DNA of 64,000 nt from JBCCBV01 sp039033855 (GTDB lineage: Bacteria > Planctomycetota > Phycisphaerae > Phycisphaerales > Phycisphaeraceae): contig JBCCBV010000007.1 in assembly GCA_039033855.1 (NCBI GenBank), positions 62,001-126,000 on the forward strand. Reading direction: 5' to 3'. Shown here piece by piece: positions 6,906-16,408 of the stretch (within the stretch, counting starts at the first letter, position 1; each line of letters opens with the position of its first letter). Below the pieces are notes generated by a model that saw nothing but the letters and a program-made list of their open reading frames with translations, did no database searches and had not been told where the DNA came from. A program made the position numbers and the translations under genes.

Positions 6906-8156
6906 ATGCCGGCCGACGACGCACCCGCGATCTATCTCGACCACGCCGCCACCGCCTGGCCCAAGGCACCCGGGCTCGGCGCGGCCATGGCCGAGGCGAT
7001 CGACGGGCCGATGGGCAACCCGGGACGGTCGCCCCACGCCTTCGCCGAACGCGCTCATGCCGCGGTAGAAACCGCCCGCCGCGCCGCCGCCAAGGCCCTG
7101 GGCCTGACCGAGCCGTGGCGCATCGCCTTTACCAGCGGCTGCACCGAAGCGGCCAACGGCGCGGTCTTCGGCGTCGTCCACGCGATGCGCCGGGCCGGCG
7201 TGGGGCGCCCCACGGTCGCGGCCTCGCGCGGCGAACACCACGCCGTACGCCGGGCCGTGTGCGCGCTCGAGAAGTACGACCTGGCCGACGTGGTCTGGAT
7301 CGACCCCTGTCCCGAGGGACGCGTCACGCCCGACGCCGTGGCCAAAGCGATCGAAGGTCGCCCGTCCGGCGTCGACCTGGTTTGCGTGCAGCACGCCTCG
7401 AACGTCACCGCGGCCATCCACGACGTGGTCGGCATCGGTCAAGTCGCCCGGGACTACGGCGCGCTGTTCCTGGTCGACGCGGCGCAGACGGCCGGGCTGC
7501 TCGCGATCCACCTCGAACAACTGCCCATCGACCTGCTCGCCTGCTGCGGCCACAAGAGCTGGCGCGGACCGGCCGGCGTGGGGCTGCTTGCGCTCGGCAA
7601 GCGTTTTGACCGGCAGGGGCGGTGGACGTCGCCCAAAGGCGTATTCACGCTCGAACCCTGGCGGCTCGGCGGCGCCGAAGGATCGAGTGAACCGACCCGC
7701 ATGCCGCCCGACCTGCCCGCCCGGCTAGAAGCCGGCACCCCGAACCTGCCCGGCGTCGTCGGCCTCGGCTACGCCATCCAAAACTGCCCGGCCTGCGCTG
7801 ACCACAACGACGCGCAAGCCCTAGTTCACGAGCGCGCCCTGCGCACCCGCCTTCGCCGAGGCTTGGCCGACTTGTCCGGCGTCACGCTGCTCGGACCCGA
7901 AGACCCCGCCGAGTGCACCGGCGTGCAGAGCCTCGTCCTCGATGGCTGGCCCTGCCAGGACGTCGCCGCGGCGCTGACCGCGTCGTTTGGGATCGCCGTG
8001 CGCGCCGGCTTCCATTGCGCTCCGGGCGCGTGCGAAGCGGTGGGCGCCCCCGACGGCTGCGTGCGCGCCAGCTTTGGTCCCGAGACGCGCGCGGACGAGG
8101 TCGACACGCTCATCCAGGCCGTGCGCGCGCTGGTCGGTGCCCCGTCTGTCGTTTGA
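6906..8156 (+). CDS. cysteine desulfurase-like class V aminotransferase
   Basis: A 416-residue PLP enzyme of the NifS/IscS/SufS and related class V family, which takes sulfur from cysteine onto an active-site cysteine. It begins with the family hallmark IYLDHAATAWPK. FTSGCTEAAN binds the cofactor phosphate, VDAAQTAG holds the PLP-pairing Asp, and CCGHKSWRGPAG carries the Schiff-base Lys (about residue 217). The segment VRAGFHCAPGAC carries the candidate nucleophile Cys (about residue 371), in the short SufS-like context. TAGACT ends 8 bases before the ATG, so the mRNA may be leaderless. Its place near a ThiF/MoeB-like E1 enzyme suggests a local sulfur-transfer set, but no carrier protein gene is seen here. 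Confidence 0.88.
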   Translation: MPADDAPAIYLDHAATAWPKAPGLGAAMAEAIDGPMGNPGRSPHAFAERAHAAVETARRAAAKALGLTEPWRIAFTSGCTEAANGAVFGVVHAMRRAGVGRPTVAASRGEHHAVRRAVCALEKYDLADVVWIDPCPEGRVTPDAVAKAIEGRPSGVDLVCVQHASNVTAAIHDVVGIGQVARDYGALFLVDAAQTAGLLAIHLEQLPIDLLACCGHKSWRGPAGVGLLALGKRFDRQGRWTSPKGVFTLEPWRLGGAEGSSEPTRMPPDLPARLEAGTPNLPGVVGLGYAIQNCPACADHNDAQALVHERALRTRLRRGLADLSGVTLLGPEDPAECTGVQSLVLDGWPCQDVAAALTASFGIAVRAGFHCAPGACEAVGAPDGCVRASFGPETRADEVDTLIQAVRALVGAPSVV

Positions 8157-8258
8157 CTCCGCATCCGTTGGCGCCGGGCTTTCTGTTTGCGGTCGAGGCA
8201 GCCTGGTGTGTCGCACGGCGTCATACGCCTTGCAGTGGTGGGGTGTCTGGAAGCGCGC

Positions 8259-8288
8259 AAAAAAAAGCCCGGCTCGAAAGCCGGGCTT
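8259..8288 (-). terminator. intrinsic terminator of the beta-barrel gene
   Basis: AAGCCCGGCT (8265-8274) and AGCCGGGCTT (8279-8288) form a 10-base-pair stem with a CGAA tetraloop. Read on the minus strand the stem runs into eight T residues. It lies ~45 bases beyond the stop codon of the minus-strand gene ending at 8332. On the plus strand it could also shield the end of the desulfurase gene, but there is no T-run on that side. Confidence 0.9.
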
Positions 8289-8331
8289 GGTGGATCATAA
8301 ACAAGGCGGTCGGCCGAGCCGACGCCGTGTT

Positions 8332-9210
8332 TTAGTAGTCCAGTGCCACGCCGCCGCTGCCGATGACTTCGAAGTCGTCGCCGTTGTTGGCGGCTTCCAG
8401 GTTGTCACCCAGGATCAGCAGGTCGATGTTGGCGTAGCCGGTCCAGCTGCCGTAGGACGAGGGGATGAACGGCAGGGGGACCGAGGCGCCGACGCCCACG
8501 GACAGGAAGCCGAACTCATCGTCGTCGCTGCCGGCGGCGCCGGTGTCGTAGTAGTCGTCGAGCGACAGGCCCACGACCACGGGCACGCTCAGGGTCACCG
8601 GGTAGTCGCCGTCTTCGACCACGACGTATTCGGGGGCCACGCCGAGCTCGACGTAGATGCCTTCATCGGTGCCGAACGCGGTGTTTTCAACCTCGAACGC
8701 GATGTTGACGTAAGGCGCCAGGGCGAAGCCTTCGTAGACCGAGTCGCCCCAGACCTCGCTGTCGTCGAAGGAAACCATGAAGTTGATTTCTTCGACGGTG
8801 GCGAACGCGTTGTTCGGGAACGTGTACCAGACGTAGTAAACGTCGAAGGTCCAGTCCTCAAACGCCGAAGCGCTCAGGCCGGCGATGAAGTCGGTCTCGA
8901 AGACCTGGTCGTTGGCGCCGGCCGAACCGGTGCCTTCTTCGTGGAGGCTGTTCCAGATGCTGAAGTAGCCCGACAACGAGTAGTCGTCGGATTCGATCAG
9001 GTCCGCGGTCACGGTGCCTTCGGGCTGAATGATCAGGCCCTGGTCTTCTTGGAGGATGCCGCGGAAGAAGTAGTCCGTGGTCACGGTGGCCGAGCCGCTG
9101 AACGACAGCGAGCCGGTGTTGGGGCCTTCCTGGGCGAGCGCCGGCAGGGCCGGAACAGCAACCGCGGCCAGCGCGGCGCCAAGAAGGGTCGATCGAGTGC
9201 GAATAGTCAT
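8332..9210 (-). CDS. predicted outer-membrane beta-barrel protein (TorF/TIGR02001-like)
   Basis: A 292-residue protein. A classical signal peptide is followed by the ALAQ cleavage region. The mature part is acidic, lacks cysteine, and has alternating aromatic/hydrophobic strands with many Tyr, Phe, Gly and Asp residues. It contains FSGSATVTTDYFFRGILQ, the typical first strand of the TIGR02001 family of outer-membrane proteins of unknown function, and it ends in GGVALDY, a beta-signal-like terminus. The start was set at 9210 because AAGGAG lies 8 bases upstream; a longer in-frame start at 9240 is less likely. It stands alone with its own terminator. The 303 bases upstream hold no gene. Confidence 0.75.
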   Translation of the reverse strand: MTIRTRSTLLGAALAAVAVPALPALAQEGPNTGSLSFSGSATVTTDYFFRGILQEDQGLIIQPEGTVTADLIESDDYSLSGYFSIWNSLHEEGTGSAGANDQVFETDFIAGLSASAFEDWTFDVYYVWYTFPNNAFATVEEINFMVSFDDSEVWGDSVYEGFALAPYVNIAFEVENTAFGTDEGIYVELGVAPEYVVVEDGDYPVTLSVPVVVGLSLDDYYDTGAAGSDDDEFGFLSVGVGASVPLPFIPSSYGSWTGYANIDLLILGDNLEAANNGDDFEVIGSGGVALDY

Positions 9211-9513
9211 GGTTGACTCCTTACCGGTGGTGACGTCCATGGGGGCCTCCGGTCATCCACGCGATGCCGGTTCGATGGCTAGGACAAACCCAAGGTGGGT
9301 CAGCAGGCGAGGGGACGGGGGGGGACATCTTTCCCACCGACCCACATTTCCTGCATACCCAATAGCGGTTCCTTGCAGTTGTCGTCAAGTCGCCTCGCTC
9401 GGGCACAGTTTTATCCACCGCGCCGATACCCGCTCAAGTCGGTCGATCCGTTCAAATCGTTCTTTATCGGACGCGATCCGGCGACCGCCAAACGACACGT
9501 CGGACACAACGCG
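9211..9513. other. intergenic region without a recognised gene
   Basis: This gap lies between two minus-strand genes. It holds the Shine-Dalgarno sequence of the beta-barrel gene next to 9210 and a run of eight G near 9320. No convincing promoter, hairpin or RNA gene was recognised on either strand. Confidence 0.5.
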
Positions 9514-11160
9514 TTACGCCGGGGCCAGCCCGCGGTACAGGTCTTGGACCCGCTGCGATTGCGTACGACGCACGGTTTCCAGCGTTAAACGTGGCACCCG
9601 CGTCATCGGGCGGTCTTCGGGCACGGCCTTGCAGTGCTCTTGGATCACGGCATACAAAAACTTGAACGCGTCCCGTGGCTGACGCATCTGGTCGAGCGCA
9701 TCGATCAAACTTTCGCGCGAAACATCGGGCGCAAACAGGTCCGATAGCGTGACCGGACGATCGGTTCCGTTCGAAGCGGCGGCGGCTTGAGCCTCGCCGT
9801 CTGGCGTTTCGGCCTCGACCGGCCTTGGTTCGAGCTGCTGGGCACGCCGGGCCGCGTCGGCCGACCAACACGCCCGCAGCCGGAGGTTGCACAGGTCGTA
9901 CAGCGTGGCGCCGGACCACTCGAGCCGTTCGACCAGGTTCTGTTTGTCGAGCCGCGCCTCTTGGAAGAACGCCGGGCCCTCTTTCTTGAGCGCGTAGCCG
10001 AGTTCGATGGGCAGCAGTAGCTTCAAGCCGATGCGCTCCTGCTTGAGGAACTTGTTGTCGAACATCGGCCAGACCACGGCCTTCATGCGTTCGGCGTCGC
10101 CCTGCACGGCGGTGGGCTCGTCCACCCGGTCAACGAAAACGACCATCCCCGCCACGCCGACCTCGGACAGCAGGTCGGTCAGCTTGCGGGTGAACTGGTA
10201 CCGGCTGTCCGACAGCGCCGCGCCGCCCGCCGACGCCGCGGGCAACGGCTGACCCGACACCGCCGCCGGGCGGAGCGTGCCCAGCATCGACCGCAACTCC
10301 GCGGGCTCGCGCCGCACCGCGGGCATGTCTTTGGTAGCTCGGCGGACCTTGGCCCAGATCGACAGCCAGCGCCACGCCCACCAACCCCACGACGCCACGG
10401 CGCCCAGGATCAGCAGCCCCGTCAGCGGGAAGCCCCACCACGGCGCGTCGTCGCCGGCGATGCCCCAGTACCAGCCCGCCGACAGCAGCGCGAGCACCGT
10501 CTTGACGATGGCACCGACCTTGACGTTGTCCATCGACCACAGCGTGCCGCCGCGCAGCGCCTTGCGCAGCCGGGTGAAACGCTCGGGCGCGGCGCCGGAT
10601 CGCGGCTCGTCGTACAGCGCTGCCAGCACCAGCAGGTCTTCGCGCGAGCGTCTTGCCGCTTTGCGCAGCTTCTTGCGGGCATCGCGGGGTAGGGCATGGG
10701 CCCCCGCGGCGGCCTCGCCCGGGCCGGTCGGCGGTTCCACGCCCAGCAGCCCGTCCACCACACAGGACACCGCCCGGCAGAGGATGGCGTCTTGGTGATC
10801 GGCCAGCCGTAGGCCGGTGAGCATCTGCCCCACGTCCTGCCGGCGCGACTGCAGCAGCCGGTCGAGCACCGGGTTCAGGTCGTCGTACGCCACCGCCAGC
10901 ACCGACTTGCCCGGGTGGTCGCGGTTGTGGCGGTCGATGGCCAGGCCCATGAGCAGGCGGATGGCCGTCTTGCCCGTGCCCTTTTCGCCGAACACCACGG
11001 CCGTGGCGGGCGTGTCGATCTTGCCCATGATTTTGGGGAAGTCGGGGTGGGCCGGCAGCTCGTCCACCAGGCGTTCGAACACCGGGTCGAGCCGGGCTTC
11101 CTCGGCCGAGAAGGGGTTGTCGGTCACCCCGTGATGCGCAAAAAACCGGTCGACGTGCAT
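9514..11160 (-). CDS. membrane-inserted P-loop ATPase, KAP-like layout
   Basis: A 548-residue protein. The N-terminus FFAHHGVTDNPFS resembles the start of ExeA/TniB-like AAA ATPases. Walker A is GEKGTGKTA (Lys64), and a Walker B-like VVFVDRVDE lies at ~340-348. Between them sit two strongly hydrophobic, Trp-rich segments at ~214-234 and ~244-268, so a membrane hairpin is inserted into the nucleotide-binding domain. That arrangement is characteristic of KAP NTPases. The C-terminal third is soluble. The predicted role is ATP-dependent signalling or scaffolding at the inner membrane; the substrate is unknown. It is transcribed divergently from trpE with 100 bases between start codons. Confidence 0.7.
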   Translation of the reverse strand: MHVDRFFAHHGVTDNPFSAEEARLDPVFERLVDELPAHPDFPKIMGKIDTPATAVVFGEKGTGKTAIRLLMGLAIDRHNRDHPGKSVLAVAYDDLNPVLDRLLQSRRQDVGQMLTGLRLADHQDAILCRAVSCVVDGLLGVEPPTGPGEAAAGAHALPRDARKKLRKAARRSREDLLVLAALYDEPRSGAAPERFTRLRKALRGGTLWSMDNVKVGAIVKTVLALLSAGWYWGIAGDDAPWWGFPLTGLLILGAVASWGWWAWRWLSIWAKVRRATKDMPAVRREPAELRSMLGTLRPAAVSGQPLPAASAGGAALSDSRYQFTRKLTDLLSEVGVAGMVVFVDRVDEPTAVQGDAERMKAVVWPMFDNKFLKQERIGLKLLLPIELGYALKKEGPAFFQEARLDKQNLVERLEWSGATLYDLCNLRLRACWSADAARRAQQLEPRPVEAETPDGEAQAAAASNGTDRPVTLSDLFAPDVSRESLIDALDQMRQPRDAFKFLYAVIQEHCKAVPEDRPMTRVPRLTLETVRRTQSQRVQDLYRGLAPA

Positions 11161-11260
11161 GGGCGTCCCGTGTTGAGGCGTGGGGAGCCGCCGACGCGAT
11201 CCATCACGCCGGGGCCTTCATAGACTAGCGTCGCCTCGCCCCGATACGCCGGCCCACCGT

Positions 11261-12892
11261 ATGAACCCCCGCCTCGAACCCGCCCCCGACTTGTTCCGCC
11301 GGCTGCTGCGCGAATCGCCAGACGCCGGCACCGCGGCTGGATCGAGCCCGGCCGCCGTGCGCCGGGTCCCGGTGTTCCGCCGGCTGTTCGCCGACGCCCT
11401 GACCCCGGTGCTCGCCTATCGCCGGCTGGTCCGGCCGGACCAGCGCGCCGCCCCCAGCTTCCTGTTCGAGTCGGTCTACGAGGGCGAGCGTGCCGGCCGG
11501 TACAGCTTCGTCGGCGCCCGACCCTCGGCCGAGGTCTGGGCCTACCGCCACCAGGTCACCTACACCGACCACGACCGGCCCGAGCATTCGTTCGACGCGC
11601 ATCGCGACGACCCCCTGGCCGAGATGCGCCGACTGTCCGAAGGCTGGTCCTGCGCGGCCGTGCCCGGGCTGCCCGGCTTCACCGGCGGATGGGTGGGCTA
11701 CGCCGGCTACGACACCGTGCGCTACCTCGAGCCCGAGAAACTCGCCGAGCCGCCCGACGACGACCGCGGGCTGCCCGACCTTCACTTCCAGCTTTACCGC
11801 GACCTGGTCGTGTTCGATCACGCGCAGAAGACGGCGCTCGTGGTTAGCCACGCCGAGCTCCACCCGCCCGGCAGCGACGCCGGCCCGACCGACCCGGACC
11901 ACGCCTTCGCTCAGGCCGCCGACCGCGTGCAAACGCTTTGCGACCTGCTGTTCGATCCCGAAGCCTGGCCGCCCCAAGACAGCCCGGCCGACCACGTTGA
12001 CCTCGCCACCCCGCCCCCGACGCTGCCCACCAGCAACCTCGGGCCCGGCGGGTTCCCCCGCGCCGTCGAGGCCTGCAAGCGGTACATCGCCGCCGGCGAC
12101 GCGTTCCAGATCGTCCCCAGCCAGCGGTTCGACCTGCCGACCCAAGCCGACCCGTTCGACGTGTACCGCGCGCTGCGCGTGGTCAACCCCTCGCCCTACA
12201 TGTTCTATTTGCAGGCCAAGGGATCGATCCTGGTGGGCTCGAGCCCCGAGGTGCTCTGCCGGGTCATCGAAGGCGAAGCCACCAGCCGTCCGCTTGCCGG
12301 CACGCGCAAGCGCGGCGCGTCACCCCAACAAGACCGGGCGCTCGAAGACGAGCTGCGGGCCAGCGATAAAGACCGCGCCGAGCACGTCATGCTCGTCGAC
12401 CTGCACCGCAACGACATCGGCCGGGTGGCCAAGCCCGGCAGCGTGCGCCTGACCGAGGTGCTGACCGTGGAGCGCTACAGCCACGTCATGCACCTGTCGA
12501 GCGAGGTGCGCGGCATGCTCGCCGAGGGCTGGGACGCCTGGGATGCGCTGCGGGTGTCGCTGCCGGTGGGCACGGTCAGCGGCGCGCCCAAGGTGCGGGC
12601 CATGCAGATCATCGACGAGCTCGAAGCCGCGCGACGCGGGCCCTATGGCGGGGCGGTGGGCTACGCCGACTTCCACGGCAACCTCGACATGTGCATCGCC
12701 CTGCGCACCATCGTCTTCCGCTCCGGGCAAGACGCAGGCGACGCCGCGCAAGGCCAGCGGTGGGTCGCGCACCTCCAGGCCGGCGGCGGCATCGTGGCCG
12801 ACTCCGACCCGCAGGAAGAGCATCAGGAAACCGTCAACAAAGCCGCGGCGCTGGCGAAGGCGATCGCGCTGGCCGAGCAGGCGTTCGCGTAG
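11261..12892 (+). CDS. trpE: anthranilate synthase component I
   Basis: A 543-residue protein that turns chorismate plus ammonia or glutamine into anthranilate, the first committed step to tryptophan. The chorismate-binding domain carries AGDAFQIVPSQRF, GSSPEVLCR, RPLAGTRKRG, MLVDLHRNDIGRV, PVGTVSGAPKVRAM and the terminal AGGGIVADSDP. The N-terminal FESVYEGERAGRYSFVG fits the tryptophan-sensing domain of TrpE rather than PabB or isochorismate synthase. The ATG at 11261 was chosen because it starts the conserved region; upstream codons look non-coding. TAGACT lies 34 bases before it. No trpG or other trp gene is adjacent, so the amidotransferase is encoded elsewhere. Confidence 0.93.
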   Translation: MNPRLEPAPDLFRRLLRESPDAGTAAGSSPAAVRRVPVFRRLFADALTPVLAYRRLVRPDQRAAPSFLFESVYEGERAGRYSFVGARPSAEVWAYRHQVTYTDHDRPEHSFDAHRDDPLAEMRRLSEGWSCAAVPGLPGFTGGWVGYAGYDTVRYLEPEKLAEPPDDDRGLPDLHFQLYRDLVVFDHAQKTALVVSHAELHPPGSDAGPTDPDHAFAQAADRVQTLCDLLFDPEAWPPQDSPADHVDLATPPPTLPTSNLGPGGFPRAVEACKRYIAAGDAFQIVPSQRFDLPTQADPFDVYRALRVVNPSPYMFYLQAKGSILVGSSPEVLCRVIEGEATSRPLAGTRKRGASPQQDRALEDELRASDKDRAEHVMLVDLHRNDIGRVAKPGSVRLTEVLTVERYSHVMHLSSEVRGMLAEGWDAWDALRVSLPVGTVSGAPKVRAMQIIDELEAARRGPYGGAVGYADFHGNLDMCIALRTIVFRSGQDAGDAAQGQRWVAHLQAGGGIVADSDPQEEHQETVNKAAALAKAIALAEQAFA

Positions 12893-12954
12893 CCGGCATG
12901 GCACTTTGTGCCCGGTGGCCCTACGAATAGTGCCCTACGCGAATGGCCCGCATG

Positions 12955-13024
12955 AGCCCGGGGATGCGTCTTGTGTGCGCGGACGCATCTGTCTTTAGCC
13001 CCGGGCTTTGCCCGGGGATGCGTT
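12955..13024. repeat. compound palindromic element covering the addA stop codon
   Basis: GCCCGGGGATGCGT occurs twice in direct orientation (from 12956 and from 13010). Between the copies lies its inverted counterpart, GACGCAT (12982-12988) and GCCCCGGGC (12998-13006). The right part forms a tight hairpin, GCCCCGGGC-TTT-GCCCGGGG. The convergent genes trpE and addA meet here, and the last codons and stop of addA are inside the element. It could be a REP-like dispersed repeat and/or a bidirectional terminator; there is no T-run. No second copy was noticed in the window. Confidence 0.6.
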
Positions 13025-16000
13025 CGCCCCATCGCGCTCTAGCCACACCACCTGGCCGGCCCGCACCGCCAGCAACCCGCACCGCACTGCCGAGGAATCC
13101 ACCCCAAGCAGCCGCGACGCGGCGTCGCGATACGCCCCGAGTTGACCGCGATACCGCTCGGCCCACTCGGCGAGCAGGCTTTCGCTGGGCGGCGCGTCGA
13201 AGCGGTCGGTCTTGAAGTCGAGCACCGTGGCCCGGCCGTCCGCGTGCCGTACCAGCCGGTCGATCCGCCCGGCCATGATCTGTCCTTCTCGAAAGAAAGA
13301 GAAAGACGCCTCGTTCACCAGCGTGTCGCCCGGCCCGGTTCGCGCGAGCGCTTCGCGCAACGCCGGTTGAGCCAGCGCATCGCGGAACATCGCCCACGCA
13401 GGGGCGAACAGGTCTTCCAAGCCTTCGGCGGCCAACCGCATACGGCCCGCATCGGGGGTCGGCTCGCCATCCGGGTCGTCGATAAACCCGACCAGCTCGA
13501 ACAGCCCGTGGACCGCCGAGCCCAGCCGGGTGGCGCTCGGTTTAGCGTCCGCATTCTCCTCCCGGCCGAGCCGCGGCCTGCGCCAACCCCGCCCGCCGTC
13601 GTGGCCCAGTGAAGAAGGCGAGACGCTCCGCATCGCCCGCGCCGCCGGCGTCTTGGGATCAAACCTCAACGCAACTGATTCTGCATCTTTCGAGCCCAAG
13701 GCTTGTGCGGCGGTACCCGATTCTCCCGACCCTACCGGGAGCGTTGCGTCGAGCTTGCTCGACCACGCCTCGTTCCCTACCTCCAATACGCGGCCATATT
13801 CATCGTGATCCTTCACGCCAAACGCTTCGCGGACCAGCGACTCCGGCGTCGCGTTGGTTGTGCCCTTGCTGCTCCAACCGTTCTTGGTCGGTTCGACGGG
13901 TTCGAGCACCAGGTGCAGCGCGTGCCGGGCACGGGTCGTCGCGACATAGAGCGCCGACAGCTCGTCCATCAGCCGTGCGCGGACCTCCTGCCGGTAGGCG
14001 TCGCCGAGTTCGGGCGCAGCCGGTTCGATCAGGTCCAGCATCTCCTTCGAAAACGCCCGGAACACCAGCTTCGGCGGGTCCATCGGGCGGTCGCGCAAAC
14101 GCCAGACGGACTGCTTGCCGACGGACCCCATTGGCCGGCCGGACCGGAGTTCGGGCAGGACCACCGCGTCGAACTCCAGGCCCTTGGCTTTGTGGACCGT
14201 CATCACCCGCACGTCGGTCGGTGAAGGGTCGTCGACTGTGGCGTCGGCGGAGGCTTGCGCAAAATCACCCAGACGGATGGGCAAGCCAGAGGCGTCGGCC
14301 TGATCGCCCAGCGTGGCCAATCGTTCGAGCGTGGCGACGCCGGCCGCGTCCGATCCCGGCGCCAGAAGCCTTGCCCACCCGGTGATCACGGGGCCAAGCC
14401 CACGGCCCATCGCTTGTCTGCGCAGGCGCGCCGCGGCCTGGTTGAGCAGCGCCGCGCCGCCGGGCATGCCGGGCCGCACGTATCCCTCGAGTCCCGCGGC
14501 GGCGCAAAGCGGGCTGTGTCGGACACGCCAGGCCGAAGCGGTGTCGCCCGGGTGGTCGGCGAAGCGCAGCGCCGACAGAATCACTCCCGCCGCTGGGTGA
14601 TCGCCCACCCGCACGCCGCCCTGGCCGGAGCTGGCCACGCCGATCACCGCGAGCGCCTGCTGCAACGCGCCGACCGTCTTGTTGCGCACCGCCAGCACGC
14701 CGACGGTCCTGCCGGGGTGAGTTTGGGTGAGACGCCGCACCAGCTCCGCGGCCTGGGTCAAATGCGCCGCGCTTGCCGGCGGTTCGTCGTCGTCTTCGCT
14801 ACGGGTCTGATCAGCGCTATGGCGCCCGTGATCGGTACTGGCGTCGTCGTCCTCGACCGGCCGGGTGACGTCGATGGCGAAGAAGCCCGGCAGCGTTTGG
14901 TCCGCCGCCACGTGGTTCTCAAACCCGCCAGACCAATCTTGGGCGGGCTGGCGCAGGTCGTCTTTGAGCGCCCCGGCCGTGCCGACTTGCCCGAACAGCC
15001 GGTTGACCGCGTTGAGCACCACCGGCGACGAACGGAAACTCTTGGTCAGCGACTCGCGGTGACGCTCGTCAAGGGCCAGGTCTTGCTCAGCGGTGTCGAA
15101 GACCTCGGCGCACCCGCCGCGCCAGCCGTAGATCGCCTGCTTGACGTCGCCGACCACCAGCACGCTTCGGCCGCTGCGGTCTTGCGGGTCGTCGGGCGCT
15201 TCGTGCTCGGCCCGGCAGACCTCTTGCGCGATCGGCCCCAGCACCCGCCATTGGCTCGGCGAGGTGTCCTGAAACTCGTCGATCAGCAGGTGGCGGACCT
15301 GTGCGTCGAGTCGCTCGAACAGTCCCGCAGTTTCCGGCGCCCGCGACGTGCTGTCGAACCCAAGCAGGTCGTCGGCCCCGGCCAGCTTGCGCGGCAGGTC
15401 CTGGAAGAGCACCACGCCGTGACGATGGCAAACCATGGCCCACGCGTCGGCGTAGCGGTCGAGGAACTCTCGGGCGGCCTCGGTGGATCGGATTTGCGTG
15501 TTGAGGAACGCCGCCTTGGCGTGCGCGACGAGCGGGCGATACACGGCCTGCACGGGCTCGGGCAGCGTGGCCCGGTAGTACTTGTCTCGGCCCATCGCCA
15601 AGGGCTTGGCCAGGCCGGCCTTCAGGAACACTTGCCAGTCGCCGCCGCTGGCCCGTTTCATGTCGCCGCGCCAGGCGGGCACGGCACGCTTGTCCTGGAT
15701 CGTGGCTACCGCGTCGCCGACGGTTTGCAGGTTCTGCCGCGCGGTGGTCAGGGTTTCACGGCCGAGCTCGGGCAGCGGGTGGACGCGGCGCCAGGCGGAG
15801 GCGTCGCTGTCGAGCGCGGCGTCTTCGAGATCTTCCACGAGTTCGAGCAATCGGCTGGCGACCCCGGACTGGGCCTTGCCCCGGTCGACTTGGCGGAGCA
15901 TCGGCCGCAATAAGCCCAGGTCGTCGGGGTCGAGCGCTTCGGCCACGGCCAACATGCGCAAGCGCTTGCCCTCGGGCGTGTTCGACGCGATGGCGCGAAA

Positions 16001-16408
16001 CCCGCTCGGCAGACCGAGTTCGAGCTCGAACGCCGACGCCGCCCGGGCAAAGAACCGATCGATCGTCCCGACCTGCAGCCGGTGCATCTGACCTACGGCC
16101 CGGCCAAGCACCTGCTGCGCCATTGCCCGCGTGAGAAGCGGGCGGTCGATCTGCTCCGCCAACGTTCGGGCGTTCGCGTCGCTTTCGGCCGCGGACGCCA
16201 AGCGGGTCATCACCCGGCCGAGCACCTCGCCCGCCGCTTTGCGGGTGAACGTGGTCGCCAGAATCCCCGCGGGATCCGCGCCGTCGCAGAGCAGTTGCAG
16301 GTACCGGCCGGACAGGCGGAACGTCTTGCCCGATCCCGCCGAGGCCCGGATCACCTTGTGGGGGCTCGGCTGTTTGTCGCTTGAGGCGGTGGTGCGCGGC
16401 TCGCTCAT
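12995..16408 (-). CDS. addA: AddA-like UvrD/Rep helicase-nuclease subunit
   Basis: A 1137-residue protein. As AddA-type subunits do, it should unwind and resect double-strand DNA ends for RecA-dependent repair. Helicase motifs in order are ASAGSGKTF (Walker A, Lys28), LLIDEFQDTS (Walker B), VVGDVKQAIYGWRGG, KSFRSSP, VMTVHKAKGLEFD and LYVATTRARH. The C-terminal nuclease domain carries the PD-(D/E)XK signature GRIDRLVRHADGRATVLDFKTD. The start is the ATG at 16408, which overlaps the addB stop as ATGA, so translation is coupled. The longer frame to 16732 lies inside addB and is rejected. The last residues are encoded by a palindromic repeat. Confidence 0.9.
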   Translation of the reverse strand: MSEPRTTASSDKQPSPHKVIRASAGSGKTFRLSGRYLQLLCDGADPAGILATTFTRKAAGEVLGRVMTRLASAAESDANARTLAEQIDRPLLTRAMAQQVLGRAVGQMHRLQVGTIDRFFARAASAFELELGLPSGFRAIASNTPEGKRLRMLAVAEALDPDDLGLLRPMLRQVDRGKAQSGVASRLLELVEDLEDAALDSDASAWRRVHPLPELGRETLTTARQNLQTVGDAVATIQDKRAVPAWRGDMKRASGGDWQVFLKAGLAKPLAMGRDKYYRATLPEPVQAVYRPLVAHAKAAFLNTQIRSTEAAREFLDRYADAWAMVCHRHGVVLFQDLPRKLAGADDLLGFDSTSRAPETAGLFERLDAQVRHLLIDEFQDTSPSQWRVLGPIAQEVCRAEHEAPDDPQDRSGRSVLVVGDVKQAIYGWRGGCAEVFDTAEQDLALDERHRESLTKSFRSSPVVLNAVNRLFGQVGTAGALKDDLRQPAQDWSGGFENHVAADQTLPGFFAIDVTRPVEDDDASTDHGRHSADQTRSEDDDEPPASAAHLTQAAELVRRLTQTHPGRTVGVLAVRNKTVGALQQALAVIGVASSGQGGVRVGDHPAAGVILSALRFADHPGDTASAWRVRHSPLCAAAGLEGYVRPGMPGGAALLNQAAARLRRQAMGRGLGPVITGWARLLAPGSDAAGVATLERLATLGDQADASGLPIRLGDFAQASADATVDDPSPTDVRVMTVHKAKGLEFDAVVLPELRSGRPMGSVGKQSVWRLRDRPMDPPKLVFRAFSKEMLDLIEPAAPELGDAYRQEVRARLMDELSALYVATTRARHALHLVLEPVEPTKNGWSSKGTTNATPESLVREAFGVKDHDEYGRVLEVGNEAWSSKLDATLPVGSGESGTAAQALGSKDAESVALRFDPKTPAARAMRSVSPSSLGHDGGRGWRRPRLGREENADAKPSATRLGSAVHGLFELVGFIDDPDGEPTPDAGRMRLAAEGLEDLFAPAWAMFRDALAQPALREALARTGPGDTLVNEASFSFFREGQIMAGRIDRLVRHADGRATVLDFKTDRFDAPPSESLLAEWAERYRGQLGAYRDAASRLLGVDSSAVRCGLLAVRAGQVVWLERDGANASPGKARG

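Noticed and set aside
14255..15913. 552-residue plus-strand reading frame
   Set aside because: It is antisense to addA, whose helicase motifs are clear. The frame is Arg/Gly/Val-rich without recognisable domains, a typical shadow in GC-rich DNA.
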